The translations under genes were made by a program, and so were the position numbers. A DNA stretch of 64,000 bases from Alcanivorax sp. (lineage in GTDB: Bacteria > Pseudomonadota > Gammaproteobacteria > Pseudomonadales > Alcanivoracaceae). Positions 26,859 through 36,800 of the stretch are shown here, piece after piece (positions within the stretch are counted from its first letter, which is position 1; each line of letters begins with the position of its first letter). The stretch lies in contig JAIUME010000001.1 in NCBI GenBank assembly GCA_022565695.1, positions 744,001-808,000 of the forward strand, in the 5' to 3' direction. The notes under the pieces are model-generated. The model was given only the letters and a program-made list of their open reading frames with translations, was not told the origin of the DNA and searched no databases.

Positions 26859-27659
26859 TCAGGGTGCCGAGGTGCCGTTGCTGCGCCCCGGGCCCATTGG
26901 CGCCAGTTCGAGAATCAGCGCCTCACCGACCGGTGTCGGAGGGACAGGCTCGCGGGCGCCATAGTAGCGAGTGCCGTCGACAATAATCGATGCCTGTATG
27001 TGCAATATATCATCATCTTCACGCGCGGCGGGGTCGTAGTAAAGCCGATAGGGTATGGCCGTTGCCTGGCTATCTGCCAATGCGCTGGCCAGGGGTGCGA
27101 CGTGCCGCTGTATTGCGCCATCCACACCGCTCTCTGATGAGGCCTTCTCCAGGCTGATCGCCAGGATGGCCTGTGGTGGCGGCTGGTGGCCGTCTGGCAG
27201 GCGCAGCTCGCCTGCCACACTGGCGGCGCCGCCGGGCACGCGGCGCCAGGTCTGTTCGGACGCTTCGTCGTCTCCCGAGGACGCCGTGAGCACCAGCTGG
27301 TCGCCGCTGAGCTGGAAATCAAAGACCTGTGTCTCCGCGTTGCCATGCCGTCGGGCGATGCTGTGCAATGTCAGCAGACCGTCGTCAGCGCTCCATCGCT
27401 GGCCCTGCAATGTGTCCAGGTCGAGCCAGTGCAGGCTGCCATCATCGGCCAGTACCATGATGTCCCCACCGATGCCCTCAGCGATGCCCTCATCAATGTT
27501 GCCATCCCCGGCGGCTGCCCAGACGCCGCTGAGTTCCGCCACAACATTGCTGGCGGGCGATGCTGACGAGTCTGTTGCCGGCGATGATGTCGTGGCGGGT
27601 TGCGGGTCCCCGCAGGCGGCGAGCAGGGCAAGGCATGACAGAAAAATCAGCAAACGCAT
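26859..27659 (-). CDS. YbaY-type lipoprotein
   Basis: A 266-residue lipoprotein: signal LLIFLSCLALLAAC with lipobox LAAC, then a Ser/Thr/Ala-rich spacer. Residues about 40-140 form an unassigned beta-rich domain (LSGVWAAAGDG..., LHWLDLDTLQGQRWS). The C-terminal part (about 150-260) matches the YbaY/YscW domain: VAGELRLPDGHQPPPQA, IPYRLYYDPA and ILHIQASIIVDGTRYYGA. YbaY proteins are outer-membrane lipoproteins of unknown function, related to the pilotin-like YscW. The extra N-terminal domain is unusual compared with short YbaY. It sits alone upstream of the amidotransferase gene on the same strand. Confidence 0.82.
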   Translation of the reverse strand: MRLLIFLSCLALLAACGDPQPATTSSPATDSSASPASNVVAELSGVWAAAGDGNIDEGIAEGIGGDIMVLADDGSLHWLDLDTLQGQRWSADDGLLTLHSIARRHGNAETQVFDFQLSGDQLVLTASSGDDEASEQTWRRVPGGAASVAGELRLPDGHQPPPQAILAISLEKASSESGVDGAIQRHVAPLASALADSQATAIPYRLYYDPAAREDDDILHIQASIIVDGTRYYGAREPVPPTPVGEALILELAPMGPGRSNGTSAP

Positions 27660-27735
27660 AAAGCGAGGGGCTCCTGAAGGCAGATCGAAGAAAGCGACAG
27701 GTAAAGTAGGAGCCTGTCTGGCGGTTCAAGGTTCC

Positions 27736-28449
27736 TCAGGGAATGTGAACCTGATGCATCCGTGACTGGATGATGCCACTGTACTGGCGCAGCCAGTCCG
27801 TGCGCCCGTGCTTGTCGTAGTAGCGCGGGCGCGGCAGGCGGGCGGCGAGATCAGCGGCCTCCCAGGCGCTCAGTTCTGCCGCAGACTTGCCGAAAAAATG
27901 CTGCGCGGCGGCCTCGGCGCCGAACACGCCCTCGCCCCATTCCGCCACATTCAGGTACAGCTCGAGGATGCGCCGTTTATCCAGCACCTGCTCCAGCATC
28001 AGCGTGATGCTGGCCTCCTGTGCCTTGCGGATATAGGAGCGCTGGCCAGAGAGAAACAGATTACGGGCCAGCTGCTGGCTGACGGTCGAGCCACCGGCCA
28101 CGGTGCTCCCGGCCGCCCGGTTGCGCTCGAACGCGTGACGCACGCCGTCCCAGTCAATGCCGCCATGCTCGGTGAAGCGGGTGTCCTCGGCGGCCAGTAC
28201 CGCGCGCTTGAGGTGCACAGAGATGCGCTCGTAGTCGACCCATTGATGGCGCAGCCGGTAATCCGGCGTGTCAGCTTGCAGGCGCGTCAGTTCCCGTGCC
28301 ATGAAGGCGGTCTCCAGCGGCGGGTGGCTGCGATACCAGACCAGCCAGGCAGCAAACCACAGGTGCATCAACAGCACGACGGTGATCGTGAGGACCACAA
28401 ACCAGATCAGTATACGGGTGACAGGGTGGCGCGACGCGCGGGAGCTCAT
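27736..28449 (-). CDS. mtgA: Monofunctional peptidoglycan glycosyltransferase MtgA
   Basis: A 237-residue GT51 enzyme that polymerises lipid II into glycan strands. One N-terminal membrane anchor (about 13-35) is followed by the glycosyltransferase domain with all signature motifs. These are EDTRFTEHGGIDW (catalytic Glu near 88), GGSTVSQQLARNLFLS near 118, RKAQEASITLMLE near 141 and KRRILELYLNVAEWG near 158. The length is normal for MtgA; there is no transpeptidase domain. The hydrolase gene upstream on the same strand ends 24 bp before its start. Confidence 0.96.
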   Translation of the reverse strand: MSSRASRHPVTRILIWFVVLTITVVLLMHLWFAAWLVWYRSHPPLETAFMARELTRLQADTPDYRLRHQWVDYERISVHLKRAVLAAEDTRFTEHGGIDWDGVRHAFERNRAAGSTVAGGSTVSQQLARNLFLSGQRSYIRKAQEASITLMLEQVLDKRRILELYLNVAEWGEGVFGAEAAAQHFFGKSAAELSAWEAADLAARLPRPRYYDKHGRTDWLRQYSGIIQSRMHQVHIP

Positions 28450-28473
28450 GACAGATCCGCAAGCAAAGGGGGG

Positions 28474-29550
28474 CTATTGTCGCGTGTTGGCGGCTGCGTG
28501 GCCAGAACCTGTGCCGTCACTCTCTGGGGCAGGGAAATCCTGATGCAGCCATGTCAGCATGTCGGTGGTGTAGTGCTGCCAGTGCGCGCCCTGCAACAGC
28601 AAGTGGGGCGCCTCCGGGTAGAAGCGATAGCTGAGCCGCTCCGGCTGATGCCGCCGCAGGCGGTCGATGGACACCGCAGGTATCAGGTCGTCGTTGCCGC
28701 CATAGAGCAGCAGGATTGGTTGTTGCAGCGCGGGTGCGATGTCCGACGCATAGTCAGTGAAGCGTATCAGCTGGCGGTAGGTGTCCATGCGCACCTGCAG
28801 CAGGATCTGTGGATCGGTGGCCAGCCGCGCGGCGCTGTGGGGTGTATAGCGCGGATCCGCAGCATCCCGGGTCAGATTGAAGGTATGGCCGGGCATCAGC
28901 GTCGCGCCCACGGCCAGGCCGGCATTCCAGAGATAACGGGTGCGCAACCCCTCGCGCACGGATGGCGCGGCCAGTATCAGCCCGTCCACCGGCAAGGCAG
29001 GGTTTTCGGCCAGGGTGATCATTGCGACACCGCCGCCCATGCTCTCGCCGAGCAGGTAGAGCGGGCCGGGATGCTGGTCGGCCAGCAGCGTGATGGCATC
29101 CTCCAGATCGCTGACCAGCAGCTCCCGGCCCGGCCAGTGGCCGGCGTCGTCGTGGCTGCCGAAGCCACGCTGATCCCAGCTGTAGAAGGCGTAGCCCTGC
29201 TGCGCAAACCAGGGCCCGATATGGTCGAAAGCCGCGCGGTAATCGCCGAAACTGTGCAGCCCGATGATCGTGCCTTTTATTAACGGCTCGATGACAGGCT
29301 CGATGCCAGCCTCGACGCCATTTGTGCCCTCATGCGCGTCAGGCAGCCACACCGAGAGCGGCAACAGGGTGCCATCGCGCGCTTGCAGGGCATCAGGCAC
29401 CATGGCGGGGCCGGTGGGCGTGCCTGCCGGGGTGGCTGGTCCGGCGCCGGTTGATGAGGCGGTGCAACTGGCCAGGCCCAGCAATACGAGTACGCTGATG
29501 ACGTGCCGGAGGTGTAGCGGTAGCGAGCGGACAGTGCATACAAGGTTCAT
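28474..29550 (-). CDS. Alpha/beta hydrolase lipoprotein (lysophospholipase-like)
   Basis: A serine hydrolase of the S33/monoacylglycerol-lipase type. From the ATG at 29550 (358 residues) the N-terminus forms a signal peptide ending in the lipobox LASC; the frame extends 20 codons upstream without a better start. Motifs are GLHSFGDYRAAF (oxyanion) near 98, the nucleophile elbow GESMGG near 173, YGGNDDLIP (catalytic Asp) near 287 and EAPHLLLQ (His) near 317. It would act on lipid esters at the envelope. It lies upstream of mtgA on the same strand with a 24-bp gap, a possible envelope operon. Substrate unknown. Confidence 0.82.
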   Translation of the reverse strand: MNLVCTVRSLPLHLRHVISVLVLLGLASCTASSTGAGPATPAGTPTGPAMVPDALQARDGTLLPLSVWLPDAHEGTNGVEAGIEPVIEPLIKGTIIGLHSFGDYRAAFDHIGPWFAQQGYAFYSWDQRGFGSHDDAGHWPGRELLVSDLEDAITLLADQHPGPLYLLGESMGGGVAMITLAENPALPVDGLILAAPSVREGLRTRYLWNAGLAVGATLMPGHTFNLTRDAADPRYTPHSAARLATDPQILLQVRMDTYRQLIRFTDYASDIAPALQQPILLLYGGNDDLIPAVSIDRLRRHQPERLSYRFYPEAPHLLLQGAHWQHYTTDMLTWLHQDFPAPESDGTGSGHAAANTRQ

Positions 29551-29665
29551 CATGAGCGCGGATACTGGCAAAACAATTTCCCAGATTGCCGGGTAGGCAG
29601 TGCGCATCATGTGAAGGGATATGAGGTCATGGGAACGGTGGGGGCAGATGCCTGTCAGATTCCCC

Positions 29666-29690
29666 GAAAGTGTTACCCTATAACATTAAT
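29666..29690 (+). promoter_or_regulatory. Zur-box-like operator of the zinc operon
   Basis: TGTTA-CCCTA-TAACA at 29671-29685 has the arms and 5-bp centre of the gammaproteobacterial Zur core TGTTATAATATAACA, flanked by GAAAG and TTAAT. A TATAAC -10-like box lies inside. Binding of zinc-loaded Zur would repress the downstream DUF2796–ABC operon. Confidence 0.75.
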
Positions 29691-29738
29691 GTGGCGCCAG
29701 AGCGGGCCCGTATTATCAATGTGTATGGAGATAGCAGA

Positions 29739-30401
29739 ATGATCTTTCTATCACGACGTGTGGGGAGGGTGGCTGCCGCGGGCTGTGGCGGCTTGTTGAT
29801 GGTTGGCGCCGCCATGACGATTGCCGGGCATGCCGTGGCACATGATGGCCATCACGATCACGATCACAGCCACGGGCATCATGATCATCACAAGCATGAC
29901 CATCATGCACATGATCATCACGACCACGATCATCACGACCATGCCCATGGCCCCCATGTGCATGGGCAGGGTAACCTGCAGCTGGTGCTGGAAGGCGGTG
30001 AATTTTTTGCCGATCTTACGGTGCCGGGCATGGATGTGGTGGGGTTCGAACGCGCGCCGGAGGATGAGGCAGGCCGCCAGACCGTTCGTGATGCCATTGC
30101 GCTGCTGGGTGATGCCGACAAGGTGCTGCGCCTGCCCGATGCCGCGGGTTGCTCTCTGACCGAGGGCAGTGCCGCATCAGGGCTTGGCCAGGATGGTGAA
30201 GGGCAGAGTGAGGGGCATGGTGATTTCACCGCAGCATTTGCCTTTCAATGCCGCCAGCCAGACAGGCTGAACAGCCTGAATGTCGTCTTGTTCGAGCATC
30301 TGCCACGGCTGGAGAGCGTGGTCGTGCAGATCGTGTCCGATACCGGGCAGTCGCAGCAGCGGGCAGTGCCGCGTGACAATGCTGTCGCGATTCCCCGATA
30401 A
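29739..30401 (+). CDS. zrgA: His-rich periplasmic zinc-binding protein (DUF2796, ZrgA-like)
   Basis: A 220-residue periplasmic protein started at the ATG at 29739 (GGAGA seven bases upstream). A signal peptide ends near AVAHDG. The next 45 residues alternate His and Asp (many HDH, HHD repeats), a metal sponge. Then comes the DUF2796 domain beginning HVHGQGNLQLVLEGGEFFADLTVPGMDVVGFE, a signature of the family. In Vibrio cholerae the homologous ZrgA is part of a zinc-uptake system; zinc is the expected ligand here. Downstream lie an ABC ATPase, an FtsX-type permease and a DUF3299 gene in one operon, and a Zur-box-like site lies 50 bp upstream. Confidence 0.88.
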   Translation: MIFLSRRVGRVAAAGCGGLLMVGAAMTIAGHAVAHDGHHDHDHSHGHHDHHKHDHHAHDHHDHDHHDHAHGPHVHGQGNLQLVLEGGEFFADLTVPGMDVVGFERAPEDEAGRQTVRDAIALLGDADKVLRLPDAAGCSLTEGSAASGLGQDGEGQSEGHGDFTAAFAFQCRQPDRLNSLNVVLFEHLPRLESVVVQIVSDTGQSQQRAVPRDNAVAIPR

Positions 30402-30425
30402 ATTCGCTGAAGTACTGGATGGTTT

Positions 30426-31160
30426 ATGAACGCTGTATCCGCCCCCGTGCAGGCGCCGGTGCTGGCCCTGCATCAGGTCAGTTTCCGCTGGCGTCGTGAT
30501 CTGCCCCCGGTCCTGACCATCCCCGCCTTTCAGATGGCGGCGGGGGAGCGGTTGTTTCTGGCCGGTCCCAGCGGGGCGGGCAAGAGCACCCTGCTGGCGC
30601 TTATCGCTGGCATCGCCATGCCCCAGGCCGGCGACGTGAAAGTGCTGGGTCGTTCCCTGCCCGGGCTGGGGGCGGCCGCCCGGGATCGTTTTCGTGCAGA
30701 CCACCTCGGGATCATCTTCCAGATGTTCAATCTGCTGCCCTATTTGCCGGTGCTGGAGAACGTGATGTTGCCGTGTCGTTTTTCACCGGCACGTCGTCAG
30801 CAGGCGGTAGCCCGTGACGGTAGCCAGGAGGCCCAGGCCCGGCGCTTGCTTGGCGCACTGGGCTTGCAGGCAGACACCCTGCTGCGCCGGCCGGTGACCG
30901 AACTGTCGGTGGGGCAGCAACAGCGCGTGGCGGCGGCGCGGGCATTGATGGGGGCGCCGGACCTGGTCATTGCCGATGAGCCAACCTCGGCGCTGGATGC
31001 AGACAGGCGGCTGGAATTCGTCGAGCTGCTGGCACAGGAATGTGATGCGTCCGGCGCAGCCTTGCTGTTCGTCAGCCATGACATGAGCCTGGCAGGGCGC
31101 TTCCCGCGTCAGCTCAATCTGGCAGAGATCAATGAAGCACGACCGGAGGGCGCCTCATGA
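30426..31160 (+). CDS. ABC transporter ATP-binding protein of the zinc operon
   Basis: A 244-residue ATPase of the LolD/MacB/FtsE type. It carries Walker A GPSGAGKST near 46, Q-loop FQMFNLLPY near 99, signature LSVGQQQRV near 160 and Walker B LVIADEPTSALD near 181, followed by the switch histidine in FVSHDMSL. MacB-type ATPases power mechanotransmission or substrate extraction rather than ordinary import, which makes its job with a periplasmic zinc protein interesting. It follows the His-rich gene by 24 bp and overlaps the permease start by 4 bp. It is probably controlled by the same Zur-like site. Confidence 0.93.
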   Translation: MNAVSAPVQAPVLALHQVSFRWRRDLPPVLTIPAFQMAAGERLFLAGPSGAGKSTLLALIAGIAMPQAGDVKVLGRSLPGLGAAARDRFRADHLGIIFQMFNLLPYLPVLENVMLPCRFSPARRQQAVARDGSQEAQARRLLGALGLQADTLLRRPVTELSVGQQQRVAAARALMGAPDLVIADEPTSALDADRRLEFVELLAQECDASGAALLFVSHDMSLAGRFPRQLNLAEINEARPEGAS

Positions 31161-32416
31161 CAGTGTTGTCTCTGGCCCGTCGCAGCCTCTGGAATCGCCG
31201 CAGTACGGCGGCGCTGGTGGTGTTTTCCGTGGCCTTGAGTGTGGCACTGCTGCTGGGCGTTGAGCGCCTGCGCACCGAGGCACGGGAAAGCTTTGCCAAC
31301 ACGCTCTCCGGGGTCGACCTGATTGTGGGCGCCCGCAGTGGGCCGATCAATCTGCTGCTGTACAGCGTGTTCCGGCTGGGCGATCCGGTGAGCAACGTCA
31401 GTTGGGACAGTTACCAGAAACTCGCAGCGCATCCGCAGGTCGAATGGACTGTGCCGCTGTCTCTGGGCGATTCCCTGCGCGGCTTCCCGGTGATCGGCAC
31501 CACCACGGATTATTTCGAGTACTACCGTTACGGGCGCGGCGAGCCCCTGCGTCTGGCGCAGGGCGAGCAGTTTGACGATGTCTTTGATGCGGTGCTGGGG
31601 GCGGCGGTTGCCCGGCGTCTGGGATACGGCCTGGGCGACAGCATCGTGCTGGCCCATGGCACCGGTGCGGTCAGCCTGACCAAACACGATGACAAGCCGT
31701 TCACGGTGGTGGGCATTCTGGCGCCCACCGGCACCCCGGTGGATAACAGCGTGCATATCAGCCTTGAGGGCATGGAGGCGGTGCACGTGGACTGGCGCGG
31801 TGGCGCTCCGATACCCGGGCTGTCGATTCCGGCGGATCGGGTGCGCAATATGAACCTGACGCCGGACTCGGTGACGGCGGTACTGGTTGGACTGACCTCG
31901 CGGCGGGCCGTGTTCCAGGTCCAGCGTCAGATCAATACGGATCGCAGCGAAGCCATGATGGCCATCCTGCCCGGGCTGACATTGCAGCAGCTCTGGGACC
32001 TGATGCGGGTGGGTGAGAATGCGCTGCTGGCGGTCTCGGCCCTGGTGTTGCTGGTGGCGCTGACGGTGATGTTGACGGCACTGCTCACAGGCCTTAACGA
32101 GCGCCGTCGGGAGATGGCACTGCTGCGCGCGCTTGGCGCGCGGCCCTGGCAGATATTCGCGCTGATCATCGGCGAATCCCTGCTGCTGAGTCTGCTGGGT
32201 GCCTTGCTCGGCGTGCTGCTGTTGCAGGGACTGGCGTTGGGCGCTGCGGGCTGGATCAGTGGGCAACTCGGCTTGACCATCAGCCTCTGGCCGCCCACAT
32301 TGCACGAGTTGAAAATACTCGCGGCGCTGCTGGCCGGTGGCATACTGGTGGGCCTCTGGCCCGCATGGCGGGCATACCGCAATGCGCTGGCCGATGGCAT
32401 GACGATTCGCATGTAA
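31157..32416 (+). CDS. FtsX/MacB-family ABC permease
   Basis: A 419-residue inner-membrane permease with the FtsX/MacB topology: one N-terminal helix (about 17-38), a large periplasmic domain (about 40-285, MacB_PCD-like), and three C-terminal helices (about 293-317, 340-370, 385-405). The segment NERRREMALLRALGARPWQIF (near 315) is the typical coupling loop of this family. It pairs with the ATPase encoded directly upstream (4-bp overlap). With the His-rich periplasmic protein and DUF3299 it forms the zrg-type zinc locus. Confidence 0.92.
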   Translation: MTVLSLARRSLWNRRSTAALVVFSVALSVALLLGVERLRTEARESFANTLSGVDLIVGARSGPINLLLYSVFRLGDPVSNVSWDSYQKLAAHPQVEWTVPLSLGDSLRGFPVIGTTTDYFEYYRYGRGEPLRLAQGEQFDDVFDAVLGAAVARRLGYGLGDSIVLAHGTGAVSLTKHDDKPFTVVGILAPTGTPVDNSVHISLEGMEAVHVDWRGGAPIPGLSIPADRVRNMNLTPDSVTAVLVGLTSRRAVFQVQRQINTDRSEAMMAILPGLTLQQLWDLMRVGENALLAVSALVLLVALTVMLTALLTGLNERRREMALLRALGARPWQIFALIIGESLLLSLLGALLGVLLLQGLALGAAGWISGQLGLTISLWPPTLHELKILAALLAGGILVGLWPAWRAYRNALADGMTIRM

Positions 32417-32449
32417 CGCACAGATTCACGATTGAGAGGCTTACCATTG

Positions 32450-32992
32450 ATGCAACATCTGTCCCTGCCCCGTCTGCTGGTGTCCTGCGCAGCGCTGGTG
32501 ATGTTTGTGCTGTCGTCGTCGCTGTCTGCGGAGGACATCACGCTGGAGTGGGACGACATGATTCCGCCCGGCTGGCCGCCGCCGGAGCTGTTCGAGGGCG
32601 TCAATCTGGATGAGCTGGAGGATGATGATCCGGAAGCCATCGAGTTCTTCGCCAGGATAGAAGAGCTGTGGGATGAGGCGCCCATGGTGGAGTCCCTGGA
32701 CGGCAAGCGGGTGCGCCTGCCGGGCTATGCGATCCCGCTTGAGGGCGACAGCCGCAGTGTGACCAGCTTCCTGCTGGTGCCCTACTTCGGCGCCTGTATT
32801 CACGTGCCGCCGCCGCCGCGCAACCAGACCGTGCTGGTGAATATGGCGGAGGGCAAGAGTGCCCGCATCCGTTACGCCTTTTTCACGGTCTGGGTCACCG
32901 GCACCATGACAGTGGAAACCAGCGAGACGGATCTGGCGCTGACGGGCTACACCATCACCGCCGACAAGGTGGAGCCCTACGAGCCGGAGTAG
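32450..32992 (+). CDS. DUF3299 periplasmic protein of the zinc operon
   Basis: A 180-residue secreted protein; the ATG at 32450 is preferred over an upstream TTG. The signal peptide ends at SLSAED. The mature part starts ITLEWDDMIPPGWPPPEL and contains VRLPGYAIPLE and LVPYFGACIHVPPPPRNQ, hallmarks of DUF3299. The single cysteine in GACIHVP with the following His could bind a metal. Family function is unknown, but the gene regularly follows DUF2796 and a MacB-like transporter, suggesting a partner role in zinc acquisition. It lies 33 bp after the permease stop codon and is the likely end of the operon. Confidence 0.88.
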   Translation: MQHLSLPRLLVSCAALVMFVLSSSLSAEDITLEWDDMIPPGWPPPELFEGVNLDELEDDDPEAIEFFARIEELWDEAPMVESLDGKRVRLPGYAIPLEGDSRSVTSFLLVPYFGACIHVPPPPRNQTVLVNMAEGKSARIRYAFFTVWVTGTMTVETSETDLALTGYTITADKVEPYEPE

Positions 32993-33022
32993 TGGCTTTT
33001 CTGACCTTGGCCGAGTGCTGAC

Positions 33023-33760
33023 ATGGACTGGACTCTCTGGCTGGTGATGCTGGCCGCATTCTTCGGCGGCGCTCTGAATGCGGTGGCCGGGGGCGGCAGC
33101 TTTCTGACATTGCCAGCGTTGCTGGTTGTCGGCGTGCCGCCGGTGGTGGCCAACGCCACCGGCACACTGGCATTGCTGCCGGGTTACCTTGCGAGCTGTC
33201 TTGGGTATCGCAGGGAGCTGCGTCATGTGGCCCGCGACTATCCTGTAGTCCGTCTTCTGCTGGTGTCGTTACTGGGCGGCACGGTGGGCGCGCTGTTGCT
33301 GCTGGCGACCTCCAATACCCTGTTCAGGGCACTGGTTCCCTGGCTCTTGCTGTTGGCCACACTGCTGTTTGTCATTGCCCCGATAGTGCTGCGGCGCGCA
33401 GACGCAGTGTCTGCGGGCTGGTTGCTGCCCGGTCTGCTGCTGGTGGCCATCTATGGCGGCTACTTCAATGGCGGGCTGGGGATCCTGCTTATGGCGCTGT
33501 TCGCGCTGGCCGGTATGCGCTCGCTACAGCACGCGAATGCACTGAAAAACCTCGTCTCTGCACTGCTGACAGTGGTGGCTGTGCTGGTCTACAGCGCGGG
33601 TAGTGCCATCGACTGGCGCCTGGGTGTGCCGATGATGATCTCGGCAACGTTGGGTGGTTACGCGGGTGCCTGTTGGGGCAGATATTTGCCGGATCATCTG
33701 TTGCGTCGTGGCATCATTGGTACGGGGCTCGTGATGGCAGTGCTTTTCATGATCTACTGA
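33023..33760 (+). CDS. TauE/SafE-family anion exporter
   Basis: A 245-residue membrane protein with about eight helices. The N-terminal motif GGALNAVAGGGSFLTLPALL (about 13-32), repeated more weakly in the second half (GGYFNGGLGILLMALFALAG near 138), is the signature of the TauE/SafE family. Members export sulfite, sulfoacetate or other small organic anions. The link to the preceding zinc operon is only positional (30-bp gap on the same strand); substrate unknown. Confidence 0.88.
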   Translation: MDWTLWLVMLAAFFGGALNAVAGGGSFLTLPALLVVGVPPVVANATGTLALLPGYLASCLGYRRELRHVARDYPVVRLLLVSLLGGTVGALLLLATSNTLFRALVPWLLLLATLLFVIAPIVLRRADAVSAGWLLPGLLLVAIYGGYFNGGLGILLMALFALAGMRSLQHANALKNLVSALLTVVAVLVYSAGSAIDWRLGVPMMISATLGGYAGACWGRYLPDHLLRRGIIGTGLVMAVLFMIY

Positions 33761-33812
33761 CCTCAACGGCCCATTACCCAGAGCTATCACCAAGACAGGG
33801 AGCATGTTCTGC

Positions 33813-36800
33813 ATGCGTGCCTTTTTTACCCGCCAGATGCTGTCCAGCAAGCCGATCCTGATCGTGATGGCGGTGCTGTGTGGTGCCTGGGTGAGCTGGA
33901 ACTGGTACTACCTGGGTGAAGACCTGCATGCCGAGATGAGCACCCTGGCCGAGCAGCGTGGCAGCCTGATTCGCGGCGCCCTGAACACCTCTGGAGAGCA
34001 GGCCCAGCTGATGGGGGAGCTGCTTGCCGTCGACCCGGTAGCAAGGTCCATCATTATTCGCGCTGAAAGCAAGCTGCGCCAGACAGGAGAGCGACCCTCA
34101 CTGGATGCCGAGCGGCGAGCGCTGACACAGCATGTGGCGCCGCTTTGGCCGAAGCTGCAGGAGAAAGTAGGCCTCAGCCAGTTGCATTTTTATCTGGCGC
34201 CGGATGGTGTGGCGCTGTTACGTGTGCAGGCGCCCGAGGCCTACGATGACAACCTTGTCTGGCGGCGGCCCATGGTCCGCGCGGTGTTTGCAGACGGCTT
34301 GCCGCGCCATGGTGTTGATCTGGGTACGCAGGCATCCGGTGTGCGCGGCCTGGTGCCGATCGTGAGCGACGCAGATCGTTTGCTGGCCGTTGTAGATGTG
34401 GGTATTGATACCGAAAAGCTGTTGTCACGGCTGGCCGGCGATCTGGGGATCGGTATTGCGCTGGTCGCGAATATGCCCGGCGGGGCGGCGGATGTTGTTG
34501 TCGGTGAACCGCTCTTGTCGTCGGTCGCTGCCAATATGCCGCAACAGAGCGGGGCAGGGTGGATCGCAGGCGATGACGAGCGCGAGTTCTTTGTCGCCCG
34601 ATCCGAGATACAGCTGTTCTCTGGTCTTGCAACACAAGAAGCGGATGGGGCTGCGGTGTCGGGGGCGTTGCTGCTCTGGAGTGACGAGTCTGTGCGCTAC
34701 CAGGGCATGCGTCATCAACGTCTGCGCACGACCTGGGTCAGCCTGCTGTTGTTCCTGTTGCTGGCCATGGCGGTCGTGTGGGGCGTGCGCAATGCCCGGC
34801 AATATATGGACACGCGCATCAGGAACGCCAACGCGGCGCTGCGGGCCGAGCGCGACCTGTATGCGGGCGGCGCCGTATCAGTGCTGGTCTGGCACGATGA
34901 TGACCAGCGCAGGCTGTCCTATGTGTCGCCCAATGTGAAATCCCTGTTCGGTTATACGGACCTGCATATGACCACTGCAGATTTCGACTATACCGAACTG
35001 ATACATCCGGATGACCGTGAACGTGTCGCGCGTCAGGTCAGCGAATCGTTGCAGCAGCGGCTGACCAGTTGGGCAATAACCTATCGCATCATGCGCGCTG
35101 ATGGGCCGGAGCGCTGGCTGTACGACTTTACCCGGGCCGAGTGGCGCGGCGGTTATGAGCTGGTGGGGTTGCGCAGCTACGTTATTGACCAGACTGAACA
35201 CATCATCATGCAGCGTGAAGTCGCCGCACAGCGCCGGCGGCTGGACAGCCTGATGAGCTCAGCACCGGCGGTGATCTACAGTGCCGGTGTGCGTGATCGG
35301 CAGATCACCTACATCAGCCCGAATTTCAAGAGCCTGCTGGGTTATAGCGCCACAGACGAGATGCGCGATGTGCGCTGGTGGCGTGAGCGAGTGCATCCTG
35401 ACGACCTGCCGGGCATCAGGAACCTGGATTGGGAAACCTGGGGCAGTGACCAGCACACCGGTGTGTATCGTTTCCGCCATGCGAATGGCACCTGGCGCTG
35501 GCTGGAAGATCGCTGCCGGGTCATCAAGGATGCTGACGGCGTGGCACGGGAACGGGTAGGCAGCCTGGCGGATGTCACCGAACGCGTGCTGCTGGAGCAG
35601 CGCTTCAAGCATGAGCAGCAGCGCGCCATGCTGGCCCTTGAAGGCGCCAATCTGGGCCTGTGGGAATGGCATCTGAACAGCGATGACATCGTGTTCAACG
35701 AGCGTTGGGCCGAAATGCTGGGTTATGCGCAGGATGAAGTGTCCCGCTCGATGCGTGCCAGCAATGAAATGGTACACCCGGAAGACCGCGTTCGCGTGCA
35801 GCAGGCGCTGGTTGAGCATTTGAAGGGCAATACACCAGATTATCAGTGCGAATATCGCATGCAGCACAAAGCCGGCCACTGGGTCTGGATCCTTGATCGT
35901 GGCCGCGTGGTGGAGCGGGACGAATCAGGCCGGGCCATTCGCGCCGGTGGCGCCCATCTTGATATTACCGAACAGCGTGAAGCGCGCGAGCTGCTGCGGG
36001 AGAGCGAAGAGAAATTCCGCTCTCTGTACGAGTATGCACCGATCGGCATCATGCTCAACCGTATGGACGATGGCCGCTTCCTGGAAGTGAACGACGCCAT
36101 TCTGGCGATGACGGGCTATACCGAGGAAGTCTTGCTCCAGAAGAGTTTCTGGGACCTTACACCGGAGCAGTTCGCCGACGAGGAAGCTGCCTATTTCGAG
36201 ACGCTGCTGAGCTGCGGCACCTACGGCCCCTATGAAAAAGAGTTGGTGCGGGCCGACGGCAGCCGAGTGCCGGTGCAGGTCAATGGCACGCTTATTCTCG
36301 ATCGTAACGGCGATCCGGTCGTCTGGACACTGGTGCAGGATATCAGTGAGCGCCGGCGCATGGAGCAGCTCAAGAGCCAGTTCGTATCCACCGTCAGCCA
36401 CGAACTGCGTACGCCGCTCACATCCATCAAGGGCGCCCTCGGGCTGATCAGCGGCGGGACCTTTGGTGAGCTGCCGGAGCAGGTTACCCAGATGGTCAAC
36501 ATTGCTGCAAAGAACAGTGAGCGCCTGACCCTGCTGATCAATGATCTGCTGGATATCGAAAAAATCGCTGCGGGCAACATGCGTTTCGATATGCGGGAAC
36601 AGCCATTGGCGCCGTTGCTGCGCCAGGCGCTGGAGAGCAACAAGGGGTACGCAGACGAATACCAGGTGACCTTACGGCTGGATAACCAGGCGGGTGACGT
36701 GCTGGTCAACGTGGATGCGGACCGTTTTCTGCAGGTCATGGCGAATCTGCTCTCGAACGCGGCGAAATTTTCTCCCCGTGACGGAGAAGTGAGTGTGATT

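Noticed and set aside
31109-32305. 398-codon minus-strand frame antisense to the FtsX-type permease
   Set aside because: Gln/His-rich composition typical of antisense to a GC-rich membrane protein; the permease is clear.
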